This document shows, in pieces, positions 1 through 11,550 of a stretch of 64,000 bases of DNA. Source of the stretch: Chelydra serpentina (Eukaryota > Chordata > Testudines > Chelydridae); the NCBI GenBank assembly GCA_037349315.1, contig JBAIAC010000004.1, positions 35,839,001 through 35,903,000 of the forward strand, written 5' to 3'. Under the pieces are notes generated by a model. That model made no database searches. It saw only the letters and a program-made list of their open reading frames with translations, and was not told where the DNA came from. Each line of letters starts with the position of its first letter. Positions within the stretch are counted from its first letter, which is position 1. The translations under genes were made by a program, and so were the position numbers.

Positions 1-386
1 AAATCACTGAATGAACACTAGCCTCAGATAAGTCTACAAGGAAGATCACACAACACATAAAGAGTGGGTATCTTTCCCTGGCAAATGCTTTTGCACTCCA
101 TAATGCATACACTGACTGGTGAGAGAGTTGTCTCCAATTCTTTACTCCTTTGGAGCATAAAGAAGAAATAAAGATTTTGTTGCTAGATTACTACAGTGAA
201 AGAGAGAGACAGTGAAATGTGTACGGATGTATACAGTAATGAGCCACTGTGATAGTACCCAGAGCAGATTGAAGGTGTGTCTATCTCAGTCCTAACTAGC
301 ATACATGGAGTCATTCATTGACCATTGGGGTACAGAGGCAGTCAGTCCATACTTTGCCTATGAAACAGAATGATAATCTATTAGGG
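1..386. other. Unannotated AT-rich sequence
   Basis: I see no gene, repeat end or RNA here. Confidence 0.5.
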
Positions 387-990
387 CAGTGGTTCTCAAA
401 CTTTTTCCACAGACCACTTGAAAATTGCTGAGGGTCTCGGCGGACCACTTAATGATCTTTCCAAATGTTGTTTGTACCGTTAGCTAACTATCTTAAAGCG
501 CTTTGGATAAAAGCGCTATATATCTATATATTATATATTATGTATAAAAATTAATAATAATTAACTTTTTTTGTTCTACAAATAAAAGCACACAAACTCA
601 TATTTTCATATCAGTAGTCTTACCTTTCTAATGCGATGGATGTGCCCTCTCCCCCTCACTGGGGCAGCCCCCAAGCTGGGGCTGGGAAGAAGGGGGGGGG
701 GGCTCTCTCCCTCTCTCCCCCACTGGAGCTGGGGAATGTTGCCTTTCTCTGGCTGCCACAGCCCTGCACTTCCCAAATTCCCCCTCCCTCTCTTCTCATC
801 CCACTGCCCCCTCCTACCTACCTCCTGTTCCCCTTAAGGCCACCACCTCACCTTACATGTGTGTCTTCTCCAAGGTCCAGGCACCTAATTAGTGGAGCCT
901 CACCTGCACAACTCCACTAATTAGGTGGGTGGCCCTTCATTGTCTCATGTGTGGCCACTCAGGTGCACACCTTAGAGGGAACTATCTGCA
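387..990 (+). mobile_element. hAT-like nonautonomous DNA transposon remnant
   Basis: It starts with CAGTGGTTCTCAAACTTTTT, which matches the terminal inverted repeat style of hAT-Charlie elements. I find no matching right end, so the right boundary is approximate and more than one element may be present. A pyrimidine-rich stretch (640-840) is low complexity; its open frames are not genes. Confidence 0.45.
882..927. repeat. Perfect 16-bp inverted repeat (stem-loop)
   Basis: CACCTAATTAGTGGAG at 882-897 is the exact reverse complement of CTCCACTAATTAGGTG at 912-927, with a 14-nt loop. It is probably the fold-back core of a MITE. Confidence 0.8.
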
Positions 991-998
991 GACCAGAG

Positions 999-1425
999 CC
1001 GTAACTAGGAATTTCTGCGTCCTAGGCAGGGATGCAGAAATTCCTAGGGGCTTACCCTCCGCTGAATTGCCGCCAAAGCCGCGGGACCAGAGGACCTCCC
1101 ACAGGCAAGCGGAAGCAGCTTCGGCAGCAATTCGGCAGAGGGTATTTTTAGCAGCCGCCGAAGCTGCCTCCGCTTACCTGCGGGAGGTCCTCCGGCGTCT
1201 TTGCAGAAGGCCCCCTCCGCCGAATTGCCACCGAAGCCACGGGACCGGTGGACCTCCCTCAGGCAAGCGGAAGCAGCTTTGGAGGCTGCTAAAAATACCC
1301 TCCGCCAAATTGCCGCTGTGCAGGGGTGTGGATTTTTCACACTACTGGGCAATGTAGTTATGCTGACTGAATTTTCTAGTGTAGACCAGGCCTTAGAAAT
1401 CTATTGTGCTTCTCCCCAGAAGTGG
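999..1425. mobile_element. GC-rich fold-back MITEs, composite
   Basis: A perfect 14-bp inverted repeat (1,005-1,018 with 1,034-1,047) is followed by GC-rich segments repeated in both orientations, built on CCGCCGAATTGCC-like and GAAGC(T/A)GC-like words. The end (about 1,320-1,425) has the GTGTAGACCAGGCC terminus common to another MITE type, so two elements may be joined. The open frames inside are by-products of the inverted repeats. Confidence 0.5.
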
Positions 1426-1927
1426 CTGCATTTTAGTGGTGGTTGAAGTGATTCCAACATGGATTCTAAATGGCTTGTAAAGTGCTTTGGGATCCATTTA
1501 TATAAATGCTACACAACACATTATAATGATGGTGTAACTAGAGTACAACTCCACCCCTGGATCTTTTGCTGTCTGTGCCTTAAAGGCTAAATCTAGCCTT
1601 GCTCTGCTTAGATTTTCAGTAAAAATGAAAAAGTTGTTGCCCCATACAAAGGTTTCAATTGCTTGTTAGGGTTCAGGAATCCCAGCTATTCAACTGCCTA
1701 AACCAGTTTCACCGTTGCTTGTGCCAAAACAAAACAAAACACACCAACCCAAAACAAAAACAAAATACTCTTTATATTATGGAGCAATATCCCACAACAC
1801 CAATAAAACTTCAGGACTTAAGTTTTATCATCAGCTCATTTAACCCTATGGCCCTATTCAGTGCGCTCTCCCTCCCTTTGTGCTTCCTCATTTCCTACAG
1901 GGTGTCTTTAACCCTCAAAAATTGAAT
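1426..1927. other. Unannotated AT-rich sequence
   Basis: An A-rich (CAAAA)n-like stretch lies near 1,722-1,768. Nothing else is recognised. Confidence 0.5.
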
Positions 1928-1932
1928 CTCCA

Positions 1933-2587
1933 TGTAAGCGGGTCGGACTCACCCCTGCGGCGCCTCCTTCTGGTAGTCATCAGGAGCTCCCTCTGGCCGG
2001 TGATCCGCCTTACCGCTCTGGCCCCCCCGTGTCCCTCCCAGGACCCAGTGTCCCTTTCTCTGGGGTGCTGCCCCCTGGCAATACCCCCACAGCCTTAATC
2101 TCAGGGTCTCCCCCTCCCAGGGGAACCCCCACCCACTATCCACACTTTGCCTCAGTGTGCAGCTACTGCCAGTCCCTATCTGGCCCCCCGCTCATTGGGG
2201 CAGACTGCAGTGTAAACCACTCATCATAGGCAAAGGGGGTTTGGACCTGCTGCCTATGCCTACCCATGGGTTGCCCCTGCAACCCCAGTACCTATTCTGG
2301 CCTTACCAGGCCTACAGCCTGGGGCTTTCCTAGGCCAGAGCTCCCCGGATCCCTTGGCCTTTCCCCAGTCCTGCTCCACTCCAGGTACTCTGCTTCGCTC
2401 CTGCAGCCAGGCCCTTCTCCCTGTACTGGCTCAACAGCCTTTATAGGGCCAGCTGGGCCCTGATTGGGGAATCAGCCTCAGCTGGGGGCCACGCCCCAAT
2501 CAGCCCTGCTGCCGTCTTCTGCCACAGCCCTCTCCCAGGGCTGCCTAGGAGCCCTTCAGGGCAGGAGTGGGTATCCACCCCGCTACA
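1933..2587 (-). mobile_element. Solo LTR, GC-rich family
   Basis: The element starts TGTAAGCGGG and ends CCCGCTACA, giving short terminal inverted repeats with the TG...CA ends of LTRs. The 5-bp sequence CTCCA flanks it on both sides (1,928-1,932 and 2,588-2,592), as expected for retroviral-type integration. No internal coding region remains, so this is a solo LTR left by recombination. A TATAAAGG box on the minus strand (2,439-2,446) suggests minus orientation. It is much richer in GC than its surroundings. Its layout resembles the LTRs at 10,359 and 28,602. Confidence 0.85.
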
Positions 2588-2592
2588 CTCCA

Positions 2593-2996
2593 TTTCACCT
2601 CACTTCTTAATAATACACATTGCTATTGTTTAATACTAGTAGAAATTATTTTTCAACTGTTTGGTTTATGTCATTTTTTGTTTTGGGGAAGGAGTACACA
2701 TTTTAAATACAAACACTTCTGTAACTTGCAACATTGCCGCTACTGGTAGCTTTAATTTGAATCACACTGTCATAGTTTAACTCTTCCAAGATTTCTTCTA
2801 TTCTCTGCAAAATGTCTCCATATTTCCCTGAGGGAGGATAATTATGCAAATGATAGTGTAAATACCAATGGGAATAACTGATCGTTAGCTCGCTATATGC
2901 TGGGAGTGCTTAAATAAACATATCTGTTCATATTAACAAGGTAGAAAACAAAATTACATGGTTTTAGTTTTATAATTCAGGTTTTGGATCCCAGAA
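2593..2996. other. Unannotated sequence
   Basis: No feature recognised. Confidence 0.5.
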
Positions 2997-3065
2997 TAGA
3001 ATCATAGAATCTTGGCTATGTAAGGCTTGAAGGGACCTTGAAAGATCAATCTCCTCTATGAAAAA
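2997..3065 (-). mobile_element. CR1 LINE 3'-end remnant
   Basis: AGAATAGAATCATAGAATC followed by a degraded GGCTTGAAGGGACCTTGAAAG block is the reverse complement of a CR1 3' UTR ending in ATTCTATG repeats. Only the last 70 nt or so are present, as is typical of 5'-truncated CR1 copies. Confidence 0.75.
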
Positions 3066-5289
3066 ATTAGTCCATTCCTAGCTTTATACAAAACTGCTAT
3101 TTAATTCTCAAGTTCTCTTTCATATTAACACTTTTTATGCAAGAAGGCGTGACAAGGATGGGTCACTGTGAGGGAATCACGTGGGGGTGGGTCACCATAT
3201 GTCTGCCATAACATCACTATTACACTTTCATAGCACGTTCCGCAGCAAGCTTTACAAAGCAATTTCCAAGCAATTACAAAGCAAATGCCTGTAAGGTGAA
3301 TAAGCTTCAAACAAACAGCTGACGTTTCATGGTGGATTTAAAAGCACCATGGGCCCAGTCCTGCAAGGAGCTAAGCAACCTCAAAGCCAACTGGAGTTGA
3401 GAGCACAGAGCCTTGTATAGGAAGCTCTCAGGACTTATCAGGATAAGGTCCAAAATGAGTCAGCCTCAAAAGTCTTTCATAGGAGACACAATTCCACAGG
3501 CAAGGCCCATACTGTTATGTTAGTACTTTGGCTGCTAGTAACAACATCAAAATAAAGTCTGGCTACCAACACCATTGACTAACGTAAGGAATAGGGCTAT
3601 CAGAAAACTAGCCTCTGTAGATTAATAAAGCAGAGACGCAAGATTTTTTTTAAAGTGAAATACCACTAAAGGCCTGATCTATTAGGACCATGTTTTAAGA
3701 CAACAAAATATAGCACTTGGGATTAATTTAAAAAGTCAGTAAGTAAACCAGCTATACAATATCCACCTTTAAGAGCCAAAGAAGGTCTCTTGAAAGCTTA
3801 TTATGGTGGTGGGATTGTGTGGTCAAATGTCTGGTTCACAAACTAAGTAAAAAATTCAATACAAACTTTTGTTTTGCCAATCTAGAAAAGTCTTATGGCA
3901 TAACACTTGCTTACATAGTACTTCTGCCGCAGTAGGATTCAACTGAAACTTAACTGCACAGGGTGAAAAAATTATCACAAACATGAGAATTAGCTTCCAG
4001 AACAAATTAAAGTGCTAATACAGATTATATGATCTATGGTTTGAGTTACATATGGTACTGTACAGAACTAATCTGTGCTTAATACAAAGTGCCCAATCAT
4101 AAGAGATTCATGCTTTCTATTTGTGTTACGAATTGGATACCTGTTATCTAAATTTATGTTTGATATATAATTTCAAAATCATTACACTGCTTTTCATTTC
4201 TCTCACATGGCTTTCTCTTTTGATAGCATCTCATTTCCCATCTAATGATGACAGTTTACTACATTATATGACTCAACATGATGAGAGGCAAGGCGTCTGA
4301 AATGTTAAAAAATGAATTGTTTTATTGGATAGAGATCAAAAGGTAGCAGAAGGAATCTGAGGTACTGGGAAAGCATCCATGGTGTCTGTCAACTGATGAA
4401 TGCCACTATGGATTTTTCAAACTCCCTGAATTACACTTTGTTCGGGTAGTTCAAAACACCTTGAATTCCTAGTGGATTTTGGTAGACAGACAATCATTAA
4501 TGGTAACATGTCGATGACAGGAATGATTTAACATATAGCAGGTGTGAAAAAGCAATTATTTTTGTCTTGCCCAAATTCCAGAGTAACAGCTTGATATCTA
4601 CCTGGGTTTAATTTGGGGTGGGAGTGGGGGAAGGTGACACCACAATAAGGCAAATTATGAGGATTCAAGCAAGGGGAGAAAAATTGATCTCCCTATCATC
4701 TGGCTGAAAGTCAGACCCTCAATTGTGCCTAAAGTTAAAATTAAATTGTGCCAAGAAGCTACTAAATGGTGTTTTAAGAAATTCTTGGAGCAATTCATTG
4801 ATGCAATTGTGAGGTCTCTGTGGCTGGGACTGTCTGTATTTTTTGTTTGTACAGTACATAGAACAATGGGGCCCATTTCCCTGTTTAGGGTCCTTAGTAG
4901 CAGAGAAATGACATCTCACCTTCAAATCTCGAGGCGCTTTACAGTCATAGGTGCTGGAATTAGGAGTGCTGCTACACACCTGGGCTTGAAGGGGTTTCCA
5001 TTATATACTAGGTTTACAGTTTGGTTCAATAGCTCTCAGCACCCCCACCATAAAAAATGTTTCACACCCCTGCTTACAGTTGAAAGAGTCTGGTAAGAAA
5101 TTTGGGCCCAAATTATTAAATAATGAGGGTTTTTACAAACCTAATGTAAATAGTAATGTTATTTAAACACCTTTTTAATGTAAGATTTTGTTTTTACTCA
5201 GTGCATTAGGAGCTGGAACTAGAAAGTGAAAATGACCATAAATCAACAGGAAAACTGATCAATCTCTTCTCATGGCACTAGACTCAGAC
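3066..5289. other. Unannotated AT-rich sequence
   Basis: No gene or repeat recognised. Open frames near 4,655-5,096 overlap on both strands and resemble no known family. Confidence 0.5.
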
Positions 5290-5445
5290 TCTCAAACTTT
5301 AAAGTCAGAATGGACCATTATGATCATCTAGTCTGACCTCCTGCACAATGCAGGCCACAGAATCTCACCCACCCACTCCTGGAATAATCCTCTCACCTAT
5401 GTCTCAGCTATTGAAGTCCTCAAATCACTAGCTGTAGGACATGCA
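5290..5445 (-). mobile_element. Old CR1/L3-type 3'-end remnant
   Basis: The block GATCATCTAGTCTGACCTCCTGCA with a following cytosine-rich stretch is the reverse complement of the common CR1 3'-UTR motif AGGTCAGACTAGATGATC, seen also at 48,720 and 57,120. The copy is diverged. Confidence 0.7.
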
Positions 5446-5689
5446 AAAAGTAAATAACATCAATGGTGAAGACTAAATTAAATGTGTATAATTATTTCCG
5501 TTTTAATAAACTGTGAAGGCAGCTGAGGCACTCATCCACGCACAAGTGGGGAGCTCCATGTGTGGATTAGGGAATATAAAATCTCACTGTATGTAAGTGC
5601 ACTGTAGCAAAATTAACATGGAAGTAGGAACCTTAAGTTATATATACATAATGCAAAGTCCTGCCACAATATGGGATAAATGGGGTACT

Positions 5690-5945
5690 GACAGGAAGGA
5701 TGGTCCAGTGGCAAAGACTCTAGCCTAGGATTTGGGAGACAGAGATTCAGCTGCCTGCTCTGCCACAGATGTCCTGTGTGACCTTAGGTGAATCACTTAG
5801 TCTCTGTGCCTCAGTTTCCCATTTTTAAAATAAGCATAATAGCACTTCCCTACCTCAGAAGGGTATTGTGGGGATAAATAAATTAAAGAGGTATTCAGAT
5901 ACTCTGGTGATGGAGGCCATAAAAATACCATGGATAAAAGTGGTG
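5690..5945 (+). mobile_element. MIR/CORE-SINE
   Basis: A GATGGTCCAGTGGC-like head, a GGGAGACAGAGATTCAG box-B remnant, then the CORE with TGTGTGACCTTAGGTGAATC, CTGTGCCTCAGTTTCCC and a GATAAATAAATTAAAG tail appear in order. This is the full layout of the ancient amniote MIR SINE. It is tRNA-derived and mobilised by L2-type LINEs. Confidence 0.85.
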
Positions 5946-6689
5946 TCAGCCACAAATTAATTCCTAGAGCCAGCCTGCTGGAGTAGGAAGCCTGGAGCAT
6001 GGCTGTGGTACTCAGTGCCATTTGTTTGTTTTTAAGATAATAGCAATGTGCCATGTCTTGCACTATTTGAAACACTTGGTGAGAATCCTGCCCTGCTGCT
6101 AGACAGATACAATGTGTGAAAGGGGACAACACAAAATACGATGTGGAACATAATGATACAGTTGAAAAGCATATGGCTGTTGATATAGACGATGGGTGAA
6201 GTCTTTGCCTCACTGAAGTCAATGGAAAAATCCCACTGACCTCAGCAGGGCTAGGACTTCACTTCATAAATCTGGCCATGAAGGTAAGACTCCTCTTGGT
6301 ATAACATATCAAACTAAGGCCATTCTATTTAAGAAAACTTGATTTACAAAGGAGACTATTGAAGTAACCAAGCCAGTGAACCAAGGTGTCAAACACTGGC
6401 CCATGCGCTAAAGCTGCCCTGTCATGCACAGGACATAATCAGATTCTGCAGAATCTAAGGTTTCATTTTAAAAAGTAAGTTTCTAGCCCTTATGATTTGC
6501 AAAGATAACCTTGAAAACTTGATCAGTGTACCACCATAGGTGTGAACTCCCCTGTACCCCCCCCCCCCGTTAACCTCACTGGAGGATTGAATTCAAAGCC
6601 TAATGATATTTGAAATGTCACCATTAACTATTTCATTGCAGATGATTTTAGTAAATGGAATAGGGAAGGGCTGGGAGTGTAGCCTATAT
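5946..6689. other. Mostly unannotated; one ancient palindromic motif
   Basis: A CACTGAAGTCAATGG motif occurs at about 6,212-6,255 (see the dispersed motif finding). A poly-C run lies at about 6,559. Nothing else is recognised. Confidence 0.5.
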
Positions 6690-6915
6690 GGGGAACTCTA
6701 AGTATAGCTACGGTAGCGTGAGTGGTGGAACAGGCTAGCCACCCAAGTACGATCCTGAGACCGTAGGTACGTGCTTGGGCAGCTAGTCCCTCCTGATGCT
6801 CACATTGCCACAGCTACACTGCTATTTTTAGCACACTAGCTCTGATCCAGCTAGCATGGGTATGTGTACTCGAGCTGGAAATGAGACCTCCGGCTCCAGC
6901 ATAGACATACCTTGA
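6690..6915. mobile_element. Palindromic MITE
   Basis: GCTAGCCACCCAAGTACG and the later GTACGTGCTTGGGCAGCTAG are imperfect inverted halves, and the right end carries the AGACATACC terminus frequent in reptilian MITEs. The exact left end is unclear. Confidence 0.55.
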
Positions 6916-7317
6916 GAATTGCTGCAGAGAAAGGGAGGAGGAGACAGAAAGGCAGGGAAAAAGTAGAGAGACAGGAAAAGAGGATGGGAAGAAATACAAA
7001 GGGTGAAGGTAGCAGTGGTCCTAAATGGGAGCATATTTTTCCAGTGCATGATGATGATTAATGCAACAACGCAGTTCTGAACAATAATAAATAATGAAAA
7101 CTGAAAGCTTAGTTACTACATATAAAGGCTGGATTCTACCCTGGATCTTTGTGCTGTGGATATCCCAGATCCAGGATTACACTAAAGAATGGATTTTAGC
7201 CTTCTCCACAGAATGAGTTTGTCATCCTGATAGTAAGTAAATCACAACACACATTTTCTAAATAATATAAAGTAACAGTTATATCAGTCTGATGCTAGAG
7301 TAGAATTTGAAGTATGA

Positions 7318-7510
7318 ATAAGAACATAAGTACGGCCATATTGGGTCAGACGAATGGTCCATCTAGCCCAGTATCCTGTCTTCCAACAGTGGCCAATGTC
7401 AGGTGCCCCAGAGGGAATGAACAGAACAGGTAATCATCAAGTGATCCATTCCATCCATCCCGTCGCCCATTCCCAGCTTCTGGCAAACAGAGGCTAGGGA
7501 CAGGTGTCTT
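7318..7510 (-). mobile_element. CR1-like LINE 3' end (AGAACATAAG type)
   Basis: AAGAACATAAGTACGGCCAT, then GGGTCAGACGAATGGTCCATC and CAGTGGCCAATGTCAGGTGC, form the well-conserved tail of a high-copy retroposon. Its terminal TTATGTTCTT repeat read from the minus strand is CR1/L3-like. A degraded relative lies at 39,296. The family label is inferred from the style of the 3' end. Confidence 0.65.
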
Positions 7511-9437
7511 GTAAAGATACTATAGACAACTAAAGATATACCAATGTAAGACTTAACAATTCATCTGTATTGAGCTTGATATTCCCAGTATAAATGCAGA
7601 GAAAGTGTGGTGGCTGATATACTGTAAAGAGGATAAGGCTTCGGACAGGATTGTATTTTAAATTGCTACATAGATCTAAATCAAATAAGTTCTGATAGTA
7701 GTCACTATTCAAAAATATTCAGACTATTTATCTGGATTAAAATTTGACAAGCAAAATCAGAATGCAGAGACTTGTGTATAGTTATCACCAAATAATCATA
7801 AAAGCAGAAAAGACCAACTTTTTCACATTCCGTGTTAGTATTTTAATATTAGTATTTTAATAAACTGGCAAGTGTTCAAACAGTATGGGTCCCACTAGAT
7901 GAGCACTCTTGGTTTTCCAGTCCCAGTCACTACTGCTCAAAAAGTATTAGAGTTATCTCCAAAAACTGGTACTTGGCAATTCCAGCTCTTGCTGAATTGC
8001 AGTTGTGATTTGATGCCATTTGATGCTTCTGTATTTAATGCTAAATTTTTATGATGTACTTCAGTGGCAGCCAACCATACCAGCCTGAGGGTCAAACATT
8101 ATTTCAAAAAGATCAAGTTGCCATAGTCAGTTGCTGAGTCTTTGTCCCATTCTGTTACCTTTGAACCACCTGAGTAGAAACCCCTTCCTGGGTATTCCCC
8201 TGGCATAGAGGAGCTCTCCATGGGCCCAGAACCATGATAGCCAACTACTATGCCTCCCTCCCAGTAGCCCCTGCTACAGAGGGGCATGTCAGGGCAAGGT
8301 TTGTAAGTGCCTGGAGGGGGCTGCAATCCATCTATCTCCTGGTGGTGTACAGTCTCTTGGGTGCATTTGCAAGTTAGAGGAGCTCTCATACTCCTGTTCT
8401 CTGTGCCAGGCCCAGGGCAGAGAAGCAGGGGGCCAGCACAAGTGGGTGATTCTCAGTTCCTCTTCTTTTCCCCCCACTGTGTGGCAGAGGGGAGAAATTC
8501 TTTGCTACATGCTCAGGAAGAGCCAAATGAGCTCCTATCCTACTCTGCCTGGGGCTTGTACAAGCAGGCCACCTCTTCTCCCTCCCCTACAATGCAGCAA
8601 ATTGCCAGCAGGGGAGCTGCTGAGCAGTTGCAGCTGGAAAGGAGCCCTTGTTACTCAGAGCACTCTTCACTCATATCAGAGCTGTTCCTGGGGCTGCAGA
8701 GGAGGTTGTTGAGGAGGTGTGGCCCTCTATTGCTTCCCTATAGGAATGAAGCTGATTCATATGCTTCACTTCAAAAACTGCCCTATGCAGCTTATGGGGC
8801 ACATTTCCAATTCATAATAAAATAAACATTTCCTTCTTCACACAGTCACTCCTGAGGGCCACCCTGCTCTCACTCTGCAAGTGAAATGAATTTATGAAAG
8901 GTATGGAAGGTCAGTTAAATTGGCTGCTGCAATTACCTACAAAATCTGAGCAACATATATGTTCTCCCCCTGTCCTAATACTATTAATGAAGCAATCAAG
9001 ACACATGCTCTGCAAGTTCAGAGGCTCGATTCTGCCAAGGCTTTCAGTTCAAACGAAACAGGCAAATAATCAAAGACAAGATACTGAAAGGTTTGTAGGT
9101 AACACACCCAGAGCTAGGACAAGACAAAAATCTTACTACAGGAACATGTGAGTGTGTGACAAATTATGGAAGATTAAATAAATAGAGAAGGGTAGCAAGT
9201 CTGAAGAACACAGAAGGGGTGAGAATCCAGTAGAATACTCATGTTATTACTAAAAAGGTAAAAAGGAGAGCCCTGTTTTGCCAAGAGGGGGGCAGGAGAG
9301 GATCAGAAATAAAATGCAGTCATTGGTAGGTAGTAGTGATTTAACATCCACTACAGTACAGTTAAGGTAGGGAAAAATACAGTAAAGCTTTTCTTTGCTA
9401 TTTATTTTTTTCAATATAATTTTTTATTATGTCTATT
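7511..9437. other. Unannotated sequence
   Basis: No gene or named repeat recognised. Overlapping open frames at 8,099-8,825 on both strands have no family features. Confidence 0.5.
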
Positions 9438-9640
9438 GCTCTTTCTGTTGTAACATACAAGGATCCCAAACAAGGTCCCATTGTACTAGGCCATGTACAT
9501 ACAAATAACACAGACAGTTTCTGCTTCAGAGGGTTTACAATGTAGTGGTTAGGTAATACGCAACAGAGGCTTGAGCCAAAATCCAGTGAAGTTAATGGAA
9601 AGACTACTATTGACTTCAGTAGCTTTGGATCAGCCCCCAG
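9438..9640. repeat. Ancient SINE-like remnants
   Basis: CAAGGATCCCAAACAAGGTC...ACACAGACAGTTTCTGC...GGGTTTACAATGTAG resembles an old high-copy repeat that includes a phrase like 'agcttacaatctaa'. The CAGTGAAGTTAATGG/CTATTGACTTCAGTAG palindrome motif follows (about 9,583-9,627). Highly decayed. Confidence 0.4.
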
Positions 9641-10353
9641 ATGTATAAAGGGATGAGTAGGTGTGGGAGGACAGGTAACAGTGGAGACAGGTGTGTCTGT
9701 CAGAATGGTCTCGGTAGTAATCAGTCTGACCAGGCATCATGACAGAATCATAAAGAAGCAAAAAGAAAGGCAAGCCCCCGTTTCTTTTTTCCTTTCAATG
9801 TGACACTATGCAGTTTTCATTAAACTTAGTTAGTGTAAATTACTACTTTATATTTCTATAGCATGTATCTCCTGCTGAAAGATCCCAAATTGATCTATAG
9901 TACAGTCTCAGGGTTTGATTTTCAGAGGTACTGGACTCCTACAGTTCTTCATGATTGTCTTCACTTGGAACTGTGAGTGCTCAGCGTTTCTGAAAATAAA
10001 AAAAATCAAACCTTAAATGCTCCATCCTTACTCTCATAAAAAATCCATCATCATGACAGTAATCCAGTGGGACTGTTTGCTTGAATAAGGTGAATATCAC
10101 CTGTAAGGTGGAGAGAATAGTGACATGGACAGCCACAATAGCCTACACAACAGCGAGCTAAGCAAATCCCTACACTTCTGAAAAGTTCCATAGGATTGAC
10201 GTTTAATGTTCATGCATGGCAAACAAGACCTCGGTTTTCAAAGCCTCAGATAATAAAAGCTCACTGCACAGAACTCAATGGGCTTGATTCTCTCATTTAT
10301 GGTAGTGTAAATTAGGAGTCGCACCACTGACATCAATGGAGTTCTCATACGAA
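9641..10353. other. Unannotated sequence before the solo LTR
   Basis: Only a GACATCAATGGAGTTCTC-type ancient motif (10,270-10,350) is recognised. Confidence 0.45.
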
Positions 10354-10358
10354 ACCAG

Positions 10359-11545
10359 TGTAGGAGTCTCAGTCTACGGCGGGGTGGTGGGGCTCCAGCC
10401 CGCCTCCCTGTACTCGTTCAATTAAGTTGGGGAATTCTTGGTCTCGGGCCCGAACACCTCTGGTCGAGTCCTGTAAGCGGTAGAGGCTAAGCCCTGGCCC
10501 TGAGTCAGGGCGGGCAGAAAGCAAGTGAATAGTCGGGGCTCAGGCCCTCAAGCAGGGGCTGAGCACAGAATTCAGTAGGCCCAGGCCCTGGGTCAGGGCG
10601 GGCAGCGAGTAAATAGTCAAAGGCTCAGGCCCTCAAGCAGGGGCGGAGCAATCAATAAGTCAGTGAGCCCTGGCCCTTGGTCAGGGCGGGGCAACAAATA
10701 GTTCAGGGCTCAGGCCCTCAAGCAGGGGCTGAGCAAATACTGAGTCAGGAAGCCCTGGCCCTTGGTCAGGGCGGGGCAACAAATAGTTCAGGGCTCAGGC
10801 CCTCAAGCAGGGGTTGAGCAAATACTGAGTCAGGAAGCCCTGGCCCTTGGTCAGGGCGGGGCAGCAAATAGGTCAGGGCTCAGGCCCTCACGCAGGGGCT
10901 GAGCCCTCAATGGAGGTGGTGGCAAGCCCGGGTCCTAGCTCTGGAGAACCTGGGAGAGGGGGAGACTGCCACCCACACGTTGGGTGGCAGGGGGGGGACG
11001 CAGGCCCACCCACTCCACTGCGTCCCAGCCTGGGGCCCTAACAGCAGCAAAGGATCCGCCGCTGTGTCAGTGGGGATCCTGGCCGCAACACACTGACATG
11101 GGTTCTGGCCACGGTGCAGCCAGACTGGGGTCGGCTGTCCCCGGGCCACTTCCTAACTCCCCCTCGGGCGGTACCTGAGTCCAGGGGGTGTCCTCGGCGG
11201 GTTCCAGCCTCATGGGCTCCTCACCAGACTCGCGGTCACTCGGCAGGTCCGGCCACTCCTCCGGGCAGGGCCACTCGGCAGGTCCGGCCAGTCTAGGCGG
11301 GTACCTGGGGCCACAGGGGTTTCCCAGTCACGAGCTAAGCTGGCCGCATCTGGTCTCCCCGGTGGCTACTCTTCTAGCGAGCTCCGCAGGCCCGCCTTTA
11401 TACTTCCGGGTCGCGCTGGTCTACTTCCAGGTCGCGGCCTGTCTCTTGGCGGGGCGGGCCCAGAGCCTCCTGGCCCCACCCACTCTGGCCACTGGGCTGG
11501 TGCTTCACTCTGCGGGGTGGTGGGGCGCCAGCCGGCCTCGCTACA
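10359..11545 (-). mobile_element. Solo LTR with internal minisatellite
   Basis: The ends are TGTAGGAG and CGCTACA, with TG...CA termini and short inverted repeats. ACCAG occurs immediately on both sides (10,354-10,358 and 11,546-11,550) as a perfect 5-bp target duplication. The element is about 1.19 kb, GC-rich and without coding sequence. A TATAAAGG box on the minus strand (around 11,394-11,402) suggests minus orientation. Related copies are at 24,540 (partial) and 28,602, and a shorter relative is at 1,933. The open frames inside are compositional artefacts. Confidence 0.88.
10489..10912. repeat. Tandem repeat, five units of about 85-90 bp
   Basis: Units start near 10,489, 10,580, 10,667, 10,752 and 10,837. 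Each contains CCTGGCCC..GGTCAGGGCGGG, then GGCTCAGGCCCTCA.GCAGGGG. The third and fourth units are nearly identical over 85 bp, showing recent expansion, while the outer two diverge. The array sits inside the solo LTR. Confidence 0.88.
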
Positions 11546-11550
11546 ACCAG

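Noticed and set aside
631..1446. Several overlapping open frames, including a 142-codon one
   Set aside because: They lie in pyrimidine-rich and inverted-repeat MITE sequence and mirror each other on both strands.
8307..8825. 172-codon open frame
   Set aside because: No family features, and overlapping frames of similar length on the other strand.
10489..10912. CRISPR-like array
   Set aside because: The units are contiguous 85-90 bp repeats without unique spacers, inside an LTR of a eukaryotic genome.
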